From an uncultured Bacilli bacterium (lineage in GTDB: Bacteria > Bacillota_I > Bacilli_A > RF39 > UBA660): a stretch of 10,262 nucleotides of DNA. The position numbers and the translations under genes are program-made. Of the stretch, positions 1-5,994 are shown piece by piece. The DNA is taken from NCBI GenBank assembly GCA_944350405.1, contig CALVPC010000033.1, forward strand, positions 1 to 10,262. The letters run 5' to 3'. Position 1 is the first letter of the stretch. Each line of letters opens with the position of its first letter. The notes beneath the pieces were generated by a model that saw nothing but the letters and a program-made list of their open reading frames with translations, was not told the origin of the DNA and made no database searches.

Positions 1-1
1 T

Positions 2-1279
2 ATGAACACTAGTTATGATAAGTTTGTTAGGACTACTGATGGGGAACATAAAAAAATAGTTCAAAAGATTTTTAAAAAATTGTATGATCAAGGTGATATT
101 TATAAGGGTGAGTATAGTGGACTTTATTGTACTCCATGTGAGTCTTTTTGGACAGAGACTCAACTTGTAGATGGCAAGTGTCCGGATTGTGGTAGAGATG
201 TTAAAGAGATGAAGGAAGAAGCTTATTTTTTTAAGATGAGTAAGTATGCTTCATGGCTTTTAGAATATATTGAGACACATCCTAATTTTATTCAGCCAGA
301 ATCTAGAAAAAATGAGATGATAAATAATTTTATAAAGCCAGGACTTGAGGATTTATGTGTTTCTAGGACGTCTTTTAAATGGGGAATTCCTGTTAGTTTT
401 GATGATAAACATGTTATTTATGTTTGGATTGATGCTTTGTCTAATTATATTACATTTTTAGGATATAATCCTGATGGTGAAAGTACGGAAATGTTTAATA
501 AATATTGGCCGTGTGATTTACATTTAATAGGTAAAGATATTTTAAGATTTCATACTATATATTGGCCTATAATTTTAAAAGCTTTGGGTCTTCCTCTTCC
601 TAAACAAATATTTGGTCATCCTTGGATGTTATTTGGGAATGATAAGATGAGTAAATCTAAAGGAAATATTGTATATGCGGATGATTTGGTTAATGAATTT
701 GGGGTTGATTCTATTAGATATTATATGCTTCATGAAATGCCTTTTTCTTCAGATGGTACTTTTACAAGAGAGTTACTTATTGATTCAATTAATTCTAATT
801 TAGCTAATGTTTTAGGTAATTTGGTTAATAGAACTATTGCTATGTGTAATAAATATTTTTCTGGAGTAGTGGAAAATAAAGATGTTAATGATAATCTTGA
901 TAAAGAACTTATTGATTTAGTTTTGTTAACTAAAGATAAAGTTGATGAAAAAATGAATAATCTTCGAATAGCAGATAGTTTAGATGCTATATTTGATATA
1001 TTTAGAAGATGTAATAAGTATATTGATGAGACTATGCCTTGGGTACTTGCTAAGGACGATAATAATAAGGATAAGCTTAAAACTGTGTTGTATAATTTAG
1101 TAGAGTCTATTAGGTATGGAGCAGTTTTATTACAACCGTTTATGCCTGAGACTGCTGAAAATATTTTTAAACAGATTAATACAGATAAGTGTGGATATGA
1201 TACTTTGGACAAATTTGGTTATTATGAATCTGGTAGTGTGGTTCAAAATCCAACTGTTTTATTTAAAAGGATTGATTAA
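2..1279 (+). CDS. metG: Methionyl-tRNA synthetase, 5'-truncated by the window edge
   Basis: Class I aminoacyl-tRNA synthetase that charges tRNA-Met in the cytoplasm. The visible 425 residues begin inside the gene: the N-terminal part with the HIGH motif (about 90 residues judged from memory of B. subtilis MetS) lies before the window, so the Met at position 2 is internal. The zinc-knuckle insertion carries two CxxC pairs (C43, C46, C60, C63). The KMSKS loop is at residues 215-219. The anticodon-binding helical domain follows, with the family-typical NKYIDETMPWVLAK and LLQPFMP stretches. The protein ends right after this domain, so it lacks the C-terminal EMAP/Trbp111-like tRNA-binding domain that B. 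subtilis MetS has. A terminator follows. As in other Bacillota, tatD lies downstream, here with a small gene in between. Identity is certain; only the 5' end is missing. Confidence 0.97.
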   Translation: MNTSYDKFVRTTDGEHKKIVQKIFKKLYDQGDIYKGEYSGLYCTPCESFWTETQLVDGKCPDCGRDVKEMKEEAYFFKMSKYASWLLEYIETHPNFIQPESRKNEMINNFIKPGLEDLCVSRTSFKWGIPVSFDDKHVIYVWIDALSNYITFLGYNPDGESTEMFNKYWPCDLHLIGKDILRFHTIYWPIILKALGLPLPKQIFGHPWMLFGNDKMSKSKGNIVYADDLVNEFGVDSIRYYMLHEMPFSSDGTFTRELLIDSINSNLANVLGNLVNRTIAMCNKYFSGVVENKDVNDNLDKELIDLVLLTKDKVDEKMNNLRIADSLDAIFDIFRRCNKYIDETMPWVLAKDDNNKDKLKTVLYNLVESIRYGAVLLQPFMPETAENIFKQINTDKCGYDTLDKFGYYESGSVVQNPTVLFKRID

Positions 1280-1289
1280 TATAGTAAAA

Positions 1290-1324
1290 GAAAGTGTAAA
1301 CTTAGAAAAATTACACTTTTTTTG
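1290..1324 (+). terminator. Rho-independent terminator of metG
   Basis: A perfect 9-bp inverted repeat, AAAGTGTAA (1291-1299) and TTACACTTT (1311-1319), encloses an 11-nt A-rich loop. The T run continues to 1323. It starts 11 nt after the metG stop codon and separates metG from the next small gene. Confidence 0.85.
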
Positions 1325-1354
1325 TTGTTATATTTAAAAATATGTTTTTATAAT
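1325..1354 (+). promoter_or_regulatory. Probable sigma-A promoter for the small membrane gene
   Basis: A TTGTTA box (1325-1330) is followed after 18 nt by a perfect TATAAT box (1349-1354). It lies directly after the metG terminator and about 40 nt before the ATG at 1394, so it would make the small gene an independent transcript. The -10 is strong, the -35 only fair. Confidence 0.5.
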
Positions 1355-1393
1355 GGAAATGCAGTTAAAAATAATAGGAAAGGGGCATAGAAT

Positions 1394-1549
1394 ATGATTA
1401 CTAGCACAAAAGCAGTAATTAATGCAATGTTAGTAGTATTGTTTTTAACGATGATATTATTTTCTCCGACTGTTTATAATTTTGCATTTTTTGCGGGGAT
1501 ATTTTATTATTTGTGGAAAATTGAGTCTAGTGATAAAGATACTTTTTAG
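1394..1549 (+). CDS. Small hydrophobic membrane protein (51 aa), unknown function
   Basis: A short open frame of 51 residues that I do not recognise. A purine-rich Shine-Dalgarno run AGGAAAGGGG (1377-1385 region) precedes the ATG by about 8 nt. A promoter-like pair lies further upstream, and a strong terminator overlaps the stop codon. Together these argue that it is a real gene. The protein is almost entirely hydrophobic from about residue 8 to 42 (one long or two short membrane segments broken by a Ser-Pro around residues 24-25). It ends in a short charged tail (KIESSDKDTF). It fills the metG-tatD gap that has no gene in B. subtilis. No function can be assigned. Confidence 0.6.
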   Translation: MITSTKAVINAMLVVLFLTMILFSPTVYNFAFFAGIFYYLWKIESSDKDTF

Positions 1550-1565
1550 TATCTTTTTTTTGTTT
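1535..1565 (+). terminator. Terminator overlapping the small gene's stop codon
   Basis: A perfect 9-bp stem, AAAGATACT (1535-1543) with AGTATCTTT (1548-1556), has a TTTT loop and is followed by a T-rich tail. The stop codon TAG (1547-1549) lies in the loop and the 3' arm, so the last codons double as the terminator stem. It isolates the small gene from tatD. Confidence 0.85.
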
Positions 1566-1598
1566 TTCATTTTATAATTAATTTTAGGAGGTATTATT

Positions 1599-2345
1599 AT
1601 GCTTATAGATACACATTTACATTTAGACGAAGATTCTAATATAAGTAATATAATTTCTAAGGCTAAATCAGTTGGAGTAGATTATTTGATAGTTAGTGGT
1701 ACTAATACTTTAGATAATACTTTTAATGACAAAATTTCTAAAGAATATAATAATGTATTTATTAGTTGTGGTTTTCATCCTGAGTTTTGCTCATCTATTA
1801 GTGATCAAGATTTTGAGTTGCTTGAGAATATTATTAAATCTAATCCTAAAGTTGTAGCAATTGGAGAAATTGGTTTAGATTATCATTATGGCTCTGATAA
1901 TAAAAAAGAACAAATTGTTTTATTTAAGAAATGCCTTGATTTAGCTTCTAAATATAATCTTCCAGTTGTTATTCATACTAGAGATGCTTTTTTAGATACT
2001 TATAATATTTTAAAAGAATATGATTTGAGAGGTGTTATACACTGTTTTTCTGGGTCTTTAGAGGTTGCTAAGCAGTATATTTCTTTAGGTTATTATTTGG
2101 GAATAGGTGGAGTAGTGACTTTTAATAATAGTAAATTAAAAGATGTGATTAGAGAAATTGGAGTAGATAATGTTGTTTTTGAAACAGATTCTCCATATTT
2201 ATCACCGTATCGTGGTATGGTAAATGAGCCTTCTAATATAAGATATATTTGTAAATTTTTAGCAGATTATTTAGATATGGATGAGAATAGTTTGGCAGAA
2301 ATTACTAGTTCTAATGCAAAGAGTCTATTTGACTTAAATGTATAA
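1599..2345 (+). CDS. tatD: TatD family metal-dependent deoxyribonuclease
   Basis: TIM-barrel metallohydrolase of the TatD/YcfH family, known as a metal-dependent DNase and probably involved in DNA turnover or repair. The usual metal-ligand motifs are present in order: DTHLHLD (H6, H8), GEIGLDYHY (E90), VVIHTRD (H126), VIHCFSG (H148) and ETDSPYL (D197). At 248 residues it is close to full length (about 255). AGGAGG at 1586-1591, 7 nt before the ATG, fixes the start. Its place after metG and before a 3D-domain gene matches yabD of B. subtilis. The AT-rich DNA just before it carries a TATAAT (1573-1578) but no good -35, so the source of its transcription is unclear. Confidence 0.96.
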   Translation: MLIDTHLHLDEDSNISNIISKAKSVGVDYLIVSGTNTLDNTFNDKISKEYNNVFISCGFHPEFCSSISDQDFELLENIIKSNPKVVAIGEIGLDYHYGSDNKKEQIVLFKKCLDLASKYNLPVVIHTRDAFLDTYNILKEYDLRGVIHCFSGSLEVAKQYISLGYYLGIGGVVTFNNSKLKDVIREIGVDNVVFETDSPYLSPYRGMVNEPSNIRYICKFLADYLDMDENSLAEITSSNAKSLFDLNV

Positions 2346-2357
2346 ATATGATAGAAT
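2329..2357 (+). promoter_or_regulatory. Probable sigma-A promoter inside the 3' end of tatD
   Basis: TTGACT (2329-2334) and TAGAAT (2352-2357) are separated by exactly 17 nt, each 5 of 6 with the consensus. The -35 lies in the last tatD codons. The predicted start near 2364 leaves a short leader before the Shine-Dalgarno site of the next gene. Confidence 0.6.
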
Positions 2358-2381
2358 ATTTTTTACTGAGAGGTGAATATT

Positions 2382-2993
2382 TTGATAGATTCAAAACCGA
2401 AAAAACATTCTGGTAAAAAGATTGTTGCATTTGTATGTTATATATTTGGAATGATTTTTATATGTTCTGGAATTGTTGGTTATCTTAGTTTAAATAATAA
2501 TTATAATAGTTTAGAGAAATCTACTCCTACGGTTGGAGCTAATGTTTCTACTAAAGAATTGGTGTCAGCATTTGAAGAGTTTGATAAAAAGACATTAAAT
2601 CCTATTATGTATAATAGTTTTGAAGAAGCAGTATATAATTCTCAATTTTATCCAACTAGTTTTGTGGGGAAATTAGTACATTATGGTCCTGATTGTCCAA
2701 TGTGTAGTGGATTTTTAGGTTGTAATGGGCAAGATGCTAGAAATGGAAATATTTATTATAATGATAGTGAATATGGAAAAGTTAGAATTGTTGCTATGAG
2801 TTCTTCTATTCCTTGTGGAAGTATAATAAAGATAAATGTTGATGCGTATGATCCAAATGGAATGTATGCTATAGTTCTAGATAGAGGTGTTAGTGGTTCT
2901 ATGGTTGACCTTTTAAAAACTAGTGCTACTGCTAAATCTCCGGTTAGAACTGTAAATAATGTAACATTTGACATAGTTAGATATGGTTATTAA
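2382..2993 (+). CDS. Membrane-anchored 3D-domain (double-psi beta-barrel) protein, YabE-like position
   Basis: I place the start at TTG 2382: the GTG at 2373, in the same frame, lies inside the Shine-Dalgarno run GAGAGGTGA (2369-2376), which is 6 nt from the TTG. The 203-residue protein has a basic N-terminus, one membrane segment (about 14-36), a spacer, and an extracytoplasmic C-terminal domain (about 92-203) related to 3D/RlpA-like barrels that act on cell-wall peptidoglycan. The pattern VLDRG (D167) ... MVDLL (D176) ... FDIVRYG matches the second and third Asp of the 3D signature. The first Asp seems to be Ser140. Four cysteines (C105, C108, C114, C145) are unusual and could form disulfides. 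It holds the place of yabE between tatD and rsmA. The role is probably wall remodelling, possibly in germination or sporulation; activity is uncertain given the missing Asp. Confidence 0.8.
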   Translation: MIDSKPKKHSGKKIVAFVCYIFGMIFICSGIVGYLSLNNNYNSLEKSTPTVGANVSTKELVSAFEEFDKKTLNPIMYNSFEEAVYNSQFYPTSFVGKLVHYGPDCPMCSGFLGCNGQDARNGNIYYNDSEYGKVRIVAMSSSIPCGSIIKINVDAYDPNGMYAIVLDRGVSGSMVDLLKTSATAKSPVRTVNNVTFDIVRYGY

Positions 2994-3020
2994 GAGCTTG
3001 ATTTTAAGCTCTTTTTTTTT
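2992..3020 (+). terminator. Terminator of the 3D-domain gene
   Basis: An 8-bp perfect stem, AAGAGCTT (2992-2999) with AAGCTCTT (3006-3013), has a 6-nt loop GATTTT and is followed by a T run to 3020. It begins within the TAA stop codon and shields the downstream cassette from upstream transcription. Confidence 0.88.
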
Positions 3021-3062
3021 ATGTTTTGTTAGAAAAAATATGAAAATTATTTGAAAAAAATA

Positions 3063-3091
3063 TTGATTTTTGTTTTTAGATATTGTACTAT
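3063..3091 (+). promoter_or_regulatory. Promoter of the TasA-like fibre cassette
   Basis: TTGATT (3063-3068) and TACTAT (3086-3091) are spaced by 17 nt, followed by a very strong Shine-Dalgarno AAAGGAGG (3101-3108). The predicted leader is under 20 nt. No clear operator or inverted repeat that would bind a regulator is seen in the 100-nt gap. Confidence 0.6.
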
Positions 3092-3114
3092 GGTTATAGT
3101 AAAGGAGGATAAGT

Positions 3115-3726
3115 ATGGAAATGAAGGAAAATAGTCAAAAGAAAGTGCTATTATCAGTATTAGGTGTTGCTATCTTGGTTGTTGCAGTAATTGGAATTTC
3201 ATTTGCAGCTTATAGTAATACATTTAGTTCTGCTACAGCTAATTCTATTTCTACTGGAACAATTATGGTTAGTTATACTGAACCAACTAATGCAATTAAT
3301 ATTACTGATGCTATGCCAATGAGCGATACTGATGGTAAAGCATTATCTGGTGCTGGGAAAACTTTTGATTTTGTAGTTTCTACTCAAGCTTCAAATGCAT
3401 TGACTGTACCATATACTATTACTTTGACTAAAGAAAAATCTAGTACATTAGCTGATAATGAAGTTAAAGTATACTTGACTAAAAATGGCGCAGATGTAGT
3501 TCAACCTACACTAGTTTCAGCATTAACTGATGCAAGTGGTGCTCGTGCAGGTTCTAAAGTGCTTTATTCAACTTCTGATATTTTCACTACTACTAGTGAG
3601 GCTGCAAAAACTTCTAACTATGTGCTTAGAATGTGGGTTGATTCTGCGGTTACTGTAGATTCTAGTAGCACTAAAACATATAAAGCTAAAGTAAACGTTG
3701 ATTCTGCAGTTACTCCAATTGCGTAA
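3115..3726 (+). CDS. TasA/camelysin-like secreted fibre subunit 1
   Basis: A 203-residue secreted protein with a SipW-type signal peptide. A lysine-rich N-terminus is followed by a hydrophobic stretch (about 11-30) ending GISFAAYS. This resembles the TWAA-FND junction of B. subtilis TasA, so I infer cleavage after A32. The mature part (about 170 residues) is Thr/Ser/Ala/Val-rich, has no cysteine, and alternates as expected for a beta-sandwich. Marker segments are STGTIMVSY (46-54), MPMSDTDGKAL (67-77), FDFVVST (84-90), VKVYLTKNG (117-125) and NYVLRMW (168-174). TasA-family proteins polymerise into matrix fibres outside the cell. ATG 3115 lies 6 nt after AAAGGAGG. It is the first gene after the cassette promoter, with a paralogue next and a SipW-like peptidase downstream. 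Codon use is less AT-rich than its neighbours, as expected for an abundant product. It could instead be a camelysin-type surface protein. Confidence 0.83.
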   Translation: MEMKENSQKKVLLSVLGVAILVVAVIGISFAAYSNTFSSATANSISTGTIMVSYTEPTNAINITDAMPMSDTDGKALSGAGKTFDFVVSTQASNALTVPYTITLTKEKSSTLADNEVKVYLTKNGADVVQPTLVSALTDASGARAGSKVLYSTSDIFTTTSEAAKTSNYVLRMWVDSAVTVDSSSTKTYKAKVNVDSAVTPIA

Positions 3727-3771
3727 GTTTGGTGTAACGATTAATTTTGAAATTTATGAAAGGAGATTATT

Positions 3772-4419
3772 ATGGAAAACAATAAGAAAACATTAATTTT
3801 GTCAATAGTTGGGATTTTAGTTCTAGTTATTGCAGTAGTTGGTGTTTCATTCGCAATGTATTCATTTACTGGTACTGGAACTAAAACTAATGTAATCCAA
3901 ACAGGTACAGTTTCCATGAGTTTTGATCCAGATAATAACTTTGCAGTTTCTAATCAATATCCAATGAGCGATGCTAAAGGTATTGCTTCAGAAGCTAATA
4001 AAGCTGAATTTGGTGTAACTGCTTCATGGGGAACTGCAACTATGGCAGTTAAATATGATTTGGGTATTACTAATATTACTCCAGGTAGTACTTTAACTGC
4101 TGAGTATATTAAAGTTGCTCTATTAGATGGTGAAGAAAATGTTATCATTGGTACTGAAAATGAAGGTGAATTAACAGGTGGTGTTAAATTATCTACACTT
4201 GCTGCTACTGCTGGTCCTAATGGTTTAATTAGTACTTATGGTTTAACTGGTGGAACTATTACTACTAGTGGTGCAACAGATAGTTATACTATTTTAGCTT
4301 ATGTTTCAGATGATTATAATTTACCAACTTCAGATACTTCTGAAGAAAGTACACAATCTCTTACTTCAACATCAGAAACATTTAGTTTTAAAGTTGGTAT
4401 TTCTGCAGCACAAGCTTAA
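3772..4419 (+). CDS. TasA/camelysin-like secreted fibre subunit 2
   Basis: A 215-residue paralogue of the preceding subunit, 45 nt downstream with its own strong site AAAGGAG (3759-3765). The layout is the same: basic MENNKK start, hydrophobic segment (about 8-28) ending GVSFAMYS, then TGTVSMSF (44-51) and YPMSDAKG (63-70). The cleavage site is probably at SFA/MYS or SFAM/YS. The mature chain is Thr/Gly/Ser-rich and cysteine-free, with a poorly charged, Ser/Thr-rich C-terminal region. The shared motifs with subunit 1 are limited to the N-terminal third; the C-terminal NYVLRMW block is not obvious, so the two probably play different roles, like TasA with a minor subunit or TapA. A strong terminator follows. 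The family is well supported; its exact place in a fibre is inferred. Confidence 0.8.
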   Translation: MENNKKTLILSIVGILVLVIAVVGVSFAMYSFTGTGTKTNVIQTGTVSMSFDPDNNFAVSNQYPMSDAKGIASEANKAEFGVTASWGTATMAVKYDLGITNITPGSTLTAEYIKVALLDGEENVIIGTENEGELTGGVKLSTLAATAGPNGLISTYGLTGGTITTSGATDSYTILAYVSDDYNLPTSDTSEESTQSLTSTSETFSFKVGISAAQA

Positions 4420-4422
4420 TTT

Positions 4423-4450
4423 AAAAAACTTCATATTGAAGTTTTTTTTT
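4423..4450 (+). terminator. Intra-cassette terminator after the two subunit genes
   Basis: A 10-bp perfect stem, AAAAAACTTC (4423-4432) with GAAGTTTTTT (4438-4447), has a 5-nt loop ATATT and T's to 4450. It separates the subunit genes from the anchoring and processing genes. Partial read-through would give fewer transcripts of the latter. Confidence 0.85.
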
Positions 4451-4474
4451 GTCAATTAAAAAAAATCTTTATCT

Positions 4475-4503
4475 TTTACTTTAAAAAAAATGTATTTTAT
4501 GAT
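4475..4503 (+). promoter_or_regulatory. Possible second promoter for the processing/anchoring genes
   Basis: TTTACT (4475-4480) and TATGAT (4498-4503) are 17 nt apart, just after the terminator. A further TATAAT (4521-4526) lies closer to the ATG but has no fitting -35. The -35 match is moderate (4 of 6). Confidence 0.4.
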
Positions 4504-4536
4504 AGTATGTTATTATAGGTTATAATAGGTGATATT

Positions 4537-5343
4537 ATGAAAGAAGATATGAGAAATTTTACTTCTGAAGAAAGAAGTATTGCCGATAAGGTAGCAGATA
4601 ATTTACTAACTTTAGATAGTAAAGAAGATAAGAAATATTTCTTTTTGATATTGTTATTTTTAATATGTTTGATATTTTTGGTTTCTTCTTTATCATTTGC
4701 AATTTTTAGAACATATTACAATGGTACTAAAAATAATGTCATTGATGTTAATGTTAATGTGGATGACAAGCCAGATGATAATGACGATGATAAAATTGAT
4801 GACAATAAAGATGATAATACTAGTGATGATAATATTGATGATAATAAAGATGATGAAATAGATGATGGAAAGGATGATAATGTTCCTGGTACAGTATTAT
4901 TTTCATTTAATTCTGGATCTAATTATATCGATATGAAAGATGTTTATCCTACTTCAGATGCTATTGGAAGAAATTTGACTGGGGATAAACAATATTTTGA
5001 TTTTAATATTTCTACTACTATAAATGATAATTCTGAAGGCACTATGTATTATGAAATTGCTCTTATTCCTGAAGGAAATAATACTATTTCAGAAAGTGAT
5101 GTTCGAGTTTATTTAACTGAAAATAATAAAGCGGTTTCTTTATTTGATGATGAGGTGGTTAATTTTTCACAATTACCTGTTAGCCAATATCATGAAAATG
5201 GTAGAGTAATTTATAGAAGTAGTGTTAATAATAATAGTAGTATTAATTATGTATTTAGAATGTGGCTATCTGAAAGTGCTTTAGTTGATGATGTTTCTAG
5301 ACAATTTGGTTGTAAGATTGTGGTTGATGCTTATTATAGATAG
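4537..5343 (+). CDS. TasA-like protein with Asp-rich linker, probable anchor or minor subunit
   Basis: A 268-residue protein with four parts. Residues 1-34 form a charged cytoplasmic segment, much longer than a normal signal-peptide n-region. Residues 35-57 are a hydrophobic segment ending SLSFAIF, which matches the SFA-x-Y/F end of the two subunits. Residues 76-115 are an Asp/Asn/Lys linker with three IDD(N/G)KDD repeats. Residues 117-268 are a TasA-like beta domain. The beta domain is clearly homologous to subunit 1: VYPTSDAIGRNLTG, FDFNIST, VRVYLTENN and NYVFRMW have direct counterparts. The start ATG at 4537 has only a weak site (AGGTGAT, about 5 nt away). It abuts the signal peptidase gene. 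If the segment is cut it is a minor subunit; if not, a membrane-tethered fibre base. The acidic linker could bind divalent cations or span the wall. The domain assignment is confident, the role is inferred. Confidence 0.78.
   Translation: MKEDMRNFTSEERSIADKVADNLLTLDSKEDKKYFFLILLFLICLIFLVSSLSFAIFRTYYNGTKNNVIDVNVNVDDKPDDNDDDKIDDNKDDNTSDDNIDDNKDDEIDDGKDDNVPGTVLFSFNSGSNYIDMKDVYPTSDAIGRNLTGDKQYFDFNISTTINDNSEGTMYYEIALIPEGNNTISESDVRVYLTENNKAVSLFDDEVVNFSQLPVSQYHENGRVIYRSSVNNNSSINYVFRMWLSESALVDDVSRQFGCKIVVDAYYR
4762..4881 (+). repeat. Asp-rich low-complexity repeat coding region
   Basis: Codes for residues 76-115 of the TasA-like protein, mostly GAT/AAT/AAA codons. A heptad IDDNKDD / IDDNKDD / IDDGKDD occurs at residues 87-93, 100-106 and 108-114. 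It is an internal coding repeat that may vary in copy number between strains. Confidence 0.8.
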
Positions 5344-5361
5344 TTGGAGAGGATGATTAAG

Positions 5362-5994
5362 TTGAAAAATGTAATTAATAGACTTTTAAAAATTATTTCT
5401 TCGGCTATATTTGCTGTTCTTGTAATTTTGATAATTTTAATTTTAATTTATGTTATTAGAGTTAAATTGTTAGCAAGTAATGATAGATTAGGAGAAGTTA
5501 GACTTAACTTTTATACTATTCTTACTCAAAGTATGTATCCTACTATAAAAGCTGGTGATGTTGTTGTCACTTATATGGATGAGAATGACTCTTATAATAC
5601 AGGGGATGTTATTACTTTTATTTCTAATGCTAATGGTCAAATTACTGTTACTCATCGTATCGAAGAGGTTTATGAAGTTAATGGTCAATATTCATATAAA
5701 ACTAAAGGTGATAATAACAATACAGCAGATAAGGAGATTATTAGTAGTAATAATGTGTTAGGAAAAGTTGTTTTTAAGATACCTAAGGCTGGTTATATAC
5801 AACAATTTTTAGTTACAAAAACTGGTTGGATTATTGCAATTGTTCTTCCTTGTTTAGGTATTGTAATATATGATATTTTGAAGTTATTTAAAACAGTTAC
5901 TAGAAAAGGTGTTTCTGTAATAAAAAAAGATAAAAGAACTGATGATGCTAGAAAAAGACTAAAGGAGGTAATAAATGATGAGGAAGAAGAATAG
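5362..5994 (+). CDS. sipW: SipW-like signal peptidase I (Ser/His type)
   Basis: Membrane signal peptidase of the SipW/ER-archaeal class, which cleaves the signal peptides of TasA-like proteins. The frame is open from TTG 5344, directly after the upstream stop. However, GGAGAGG (5346-5352) best serves TTG 5362 (9 nt), so I use that start; ATG 5353 is too close to it. The protein has 210 residues: a membrane segment about 10-33, the nucleophile in LTQSMYP (S57), the second catalytic residue in TVTHRI (H98, where classical signal peptidases have Lys), the KGDNNNTAD acidic box (D117, D123), a second membrane segment about 155-176, and a charged cytoplasmic tail. This is the topology of B. subtilis SipW. 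Its neighbours are TasA-like proteins on both sides, its expected substrates. It overlaps the next gene by 20 nt. Confidence 0.9.
   Translation: MKNVINRLLKIISSAIFAVLVILIILILIYVIRVKLLASNDRLGEVRLNFYTILTQSMYPTIKAGDVVVTYMDENDSYNTGDVITFISNANGQITVTHRIEEVYEVNGQYSYKTKGDNNNTADKEIISSNNVLGKVVFKIPKAGYIQQFLVTKTGWIIAIVLPCLGIVIYDILKLFKTVTRKGVSVIKKDKRTDDARKRLKEVINDEEEE

Noticed and set aside
730..1212. 160-codon open frame on the minus strand within metG
   Set aside because: Antisense to a conserved enzyme, no Shine-Dalgarno site, Ser/Leu-rich composition typical of the complement of AT-rich coding DNA.
1573..1578. TATAAT before tatD as a promoter
   Set aside because: No acceptable -35 at 16-18 nt (the place is occupied by the terminator stem), and the start would fall on the Shine-Dalgarno site.
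4762..4881. Repeated GATGAT/AATAAAGATGAT units as a possible CRISPR or regulatory repeat
   Set aside because: Units are imperfect, in frame, and encode an Asp-rich linker; no spacer structure.
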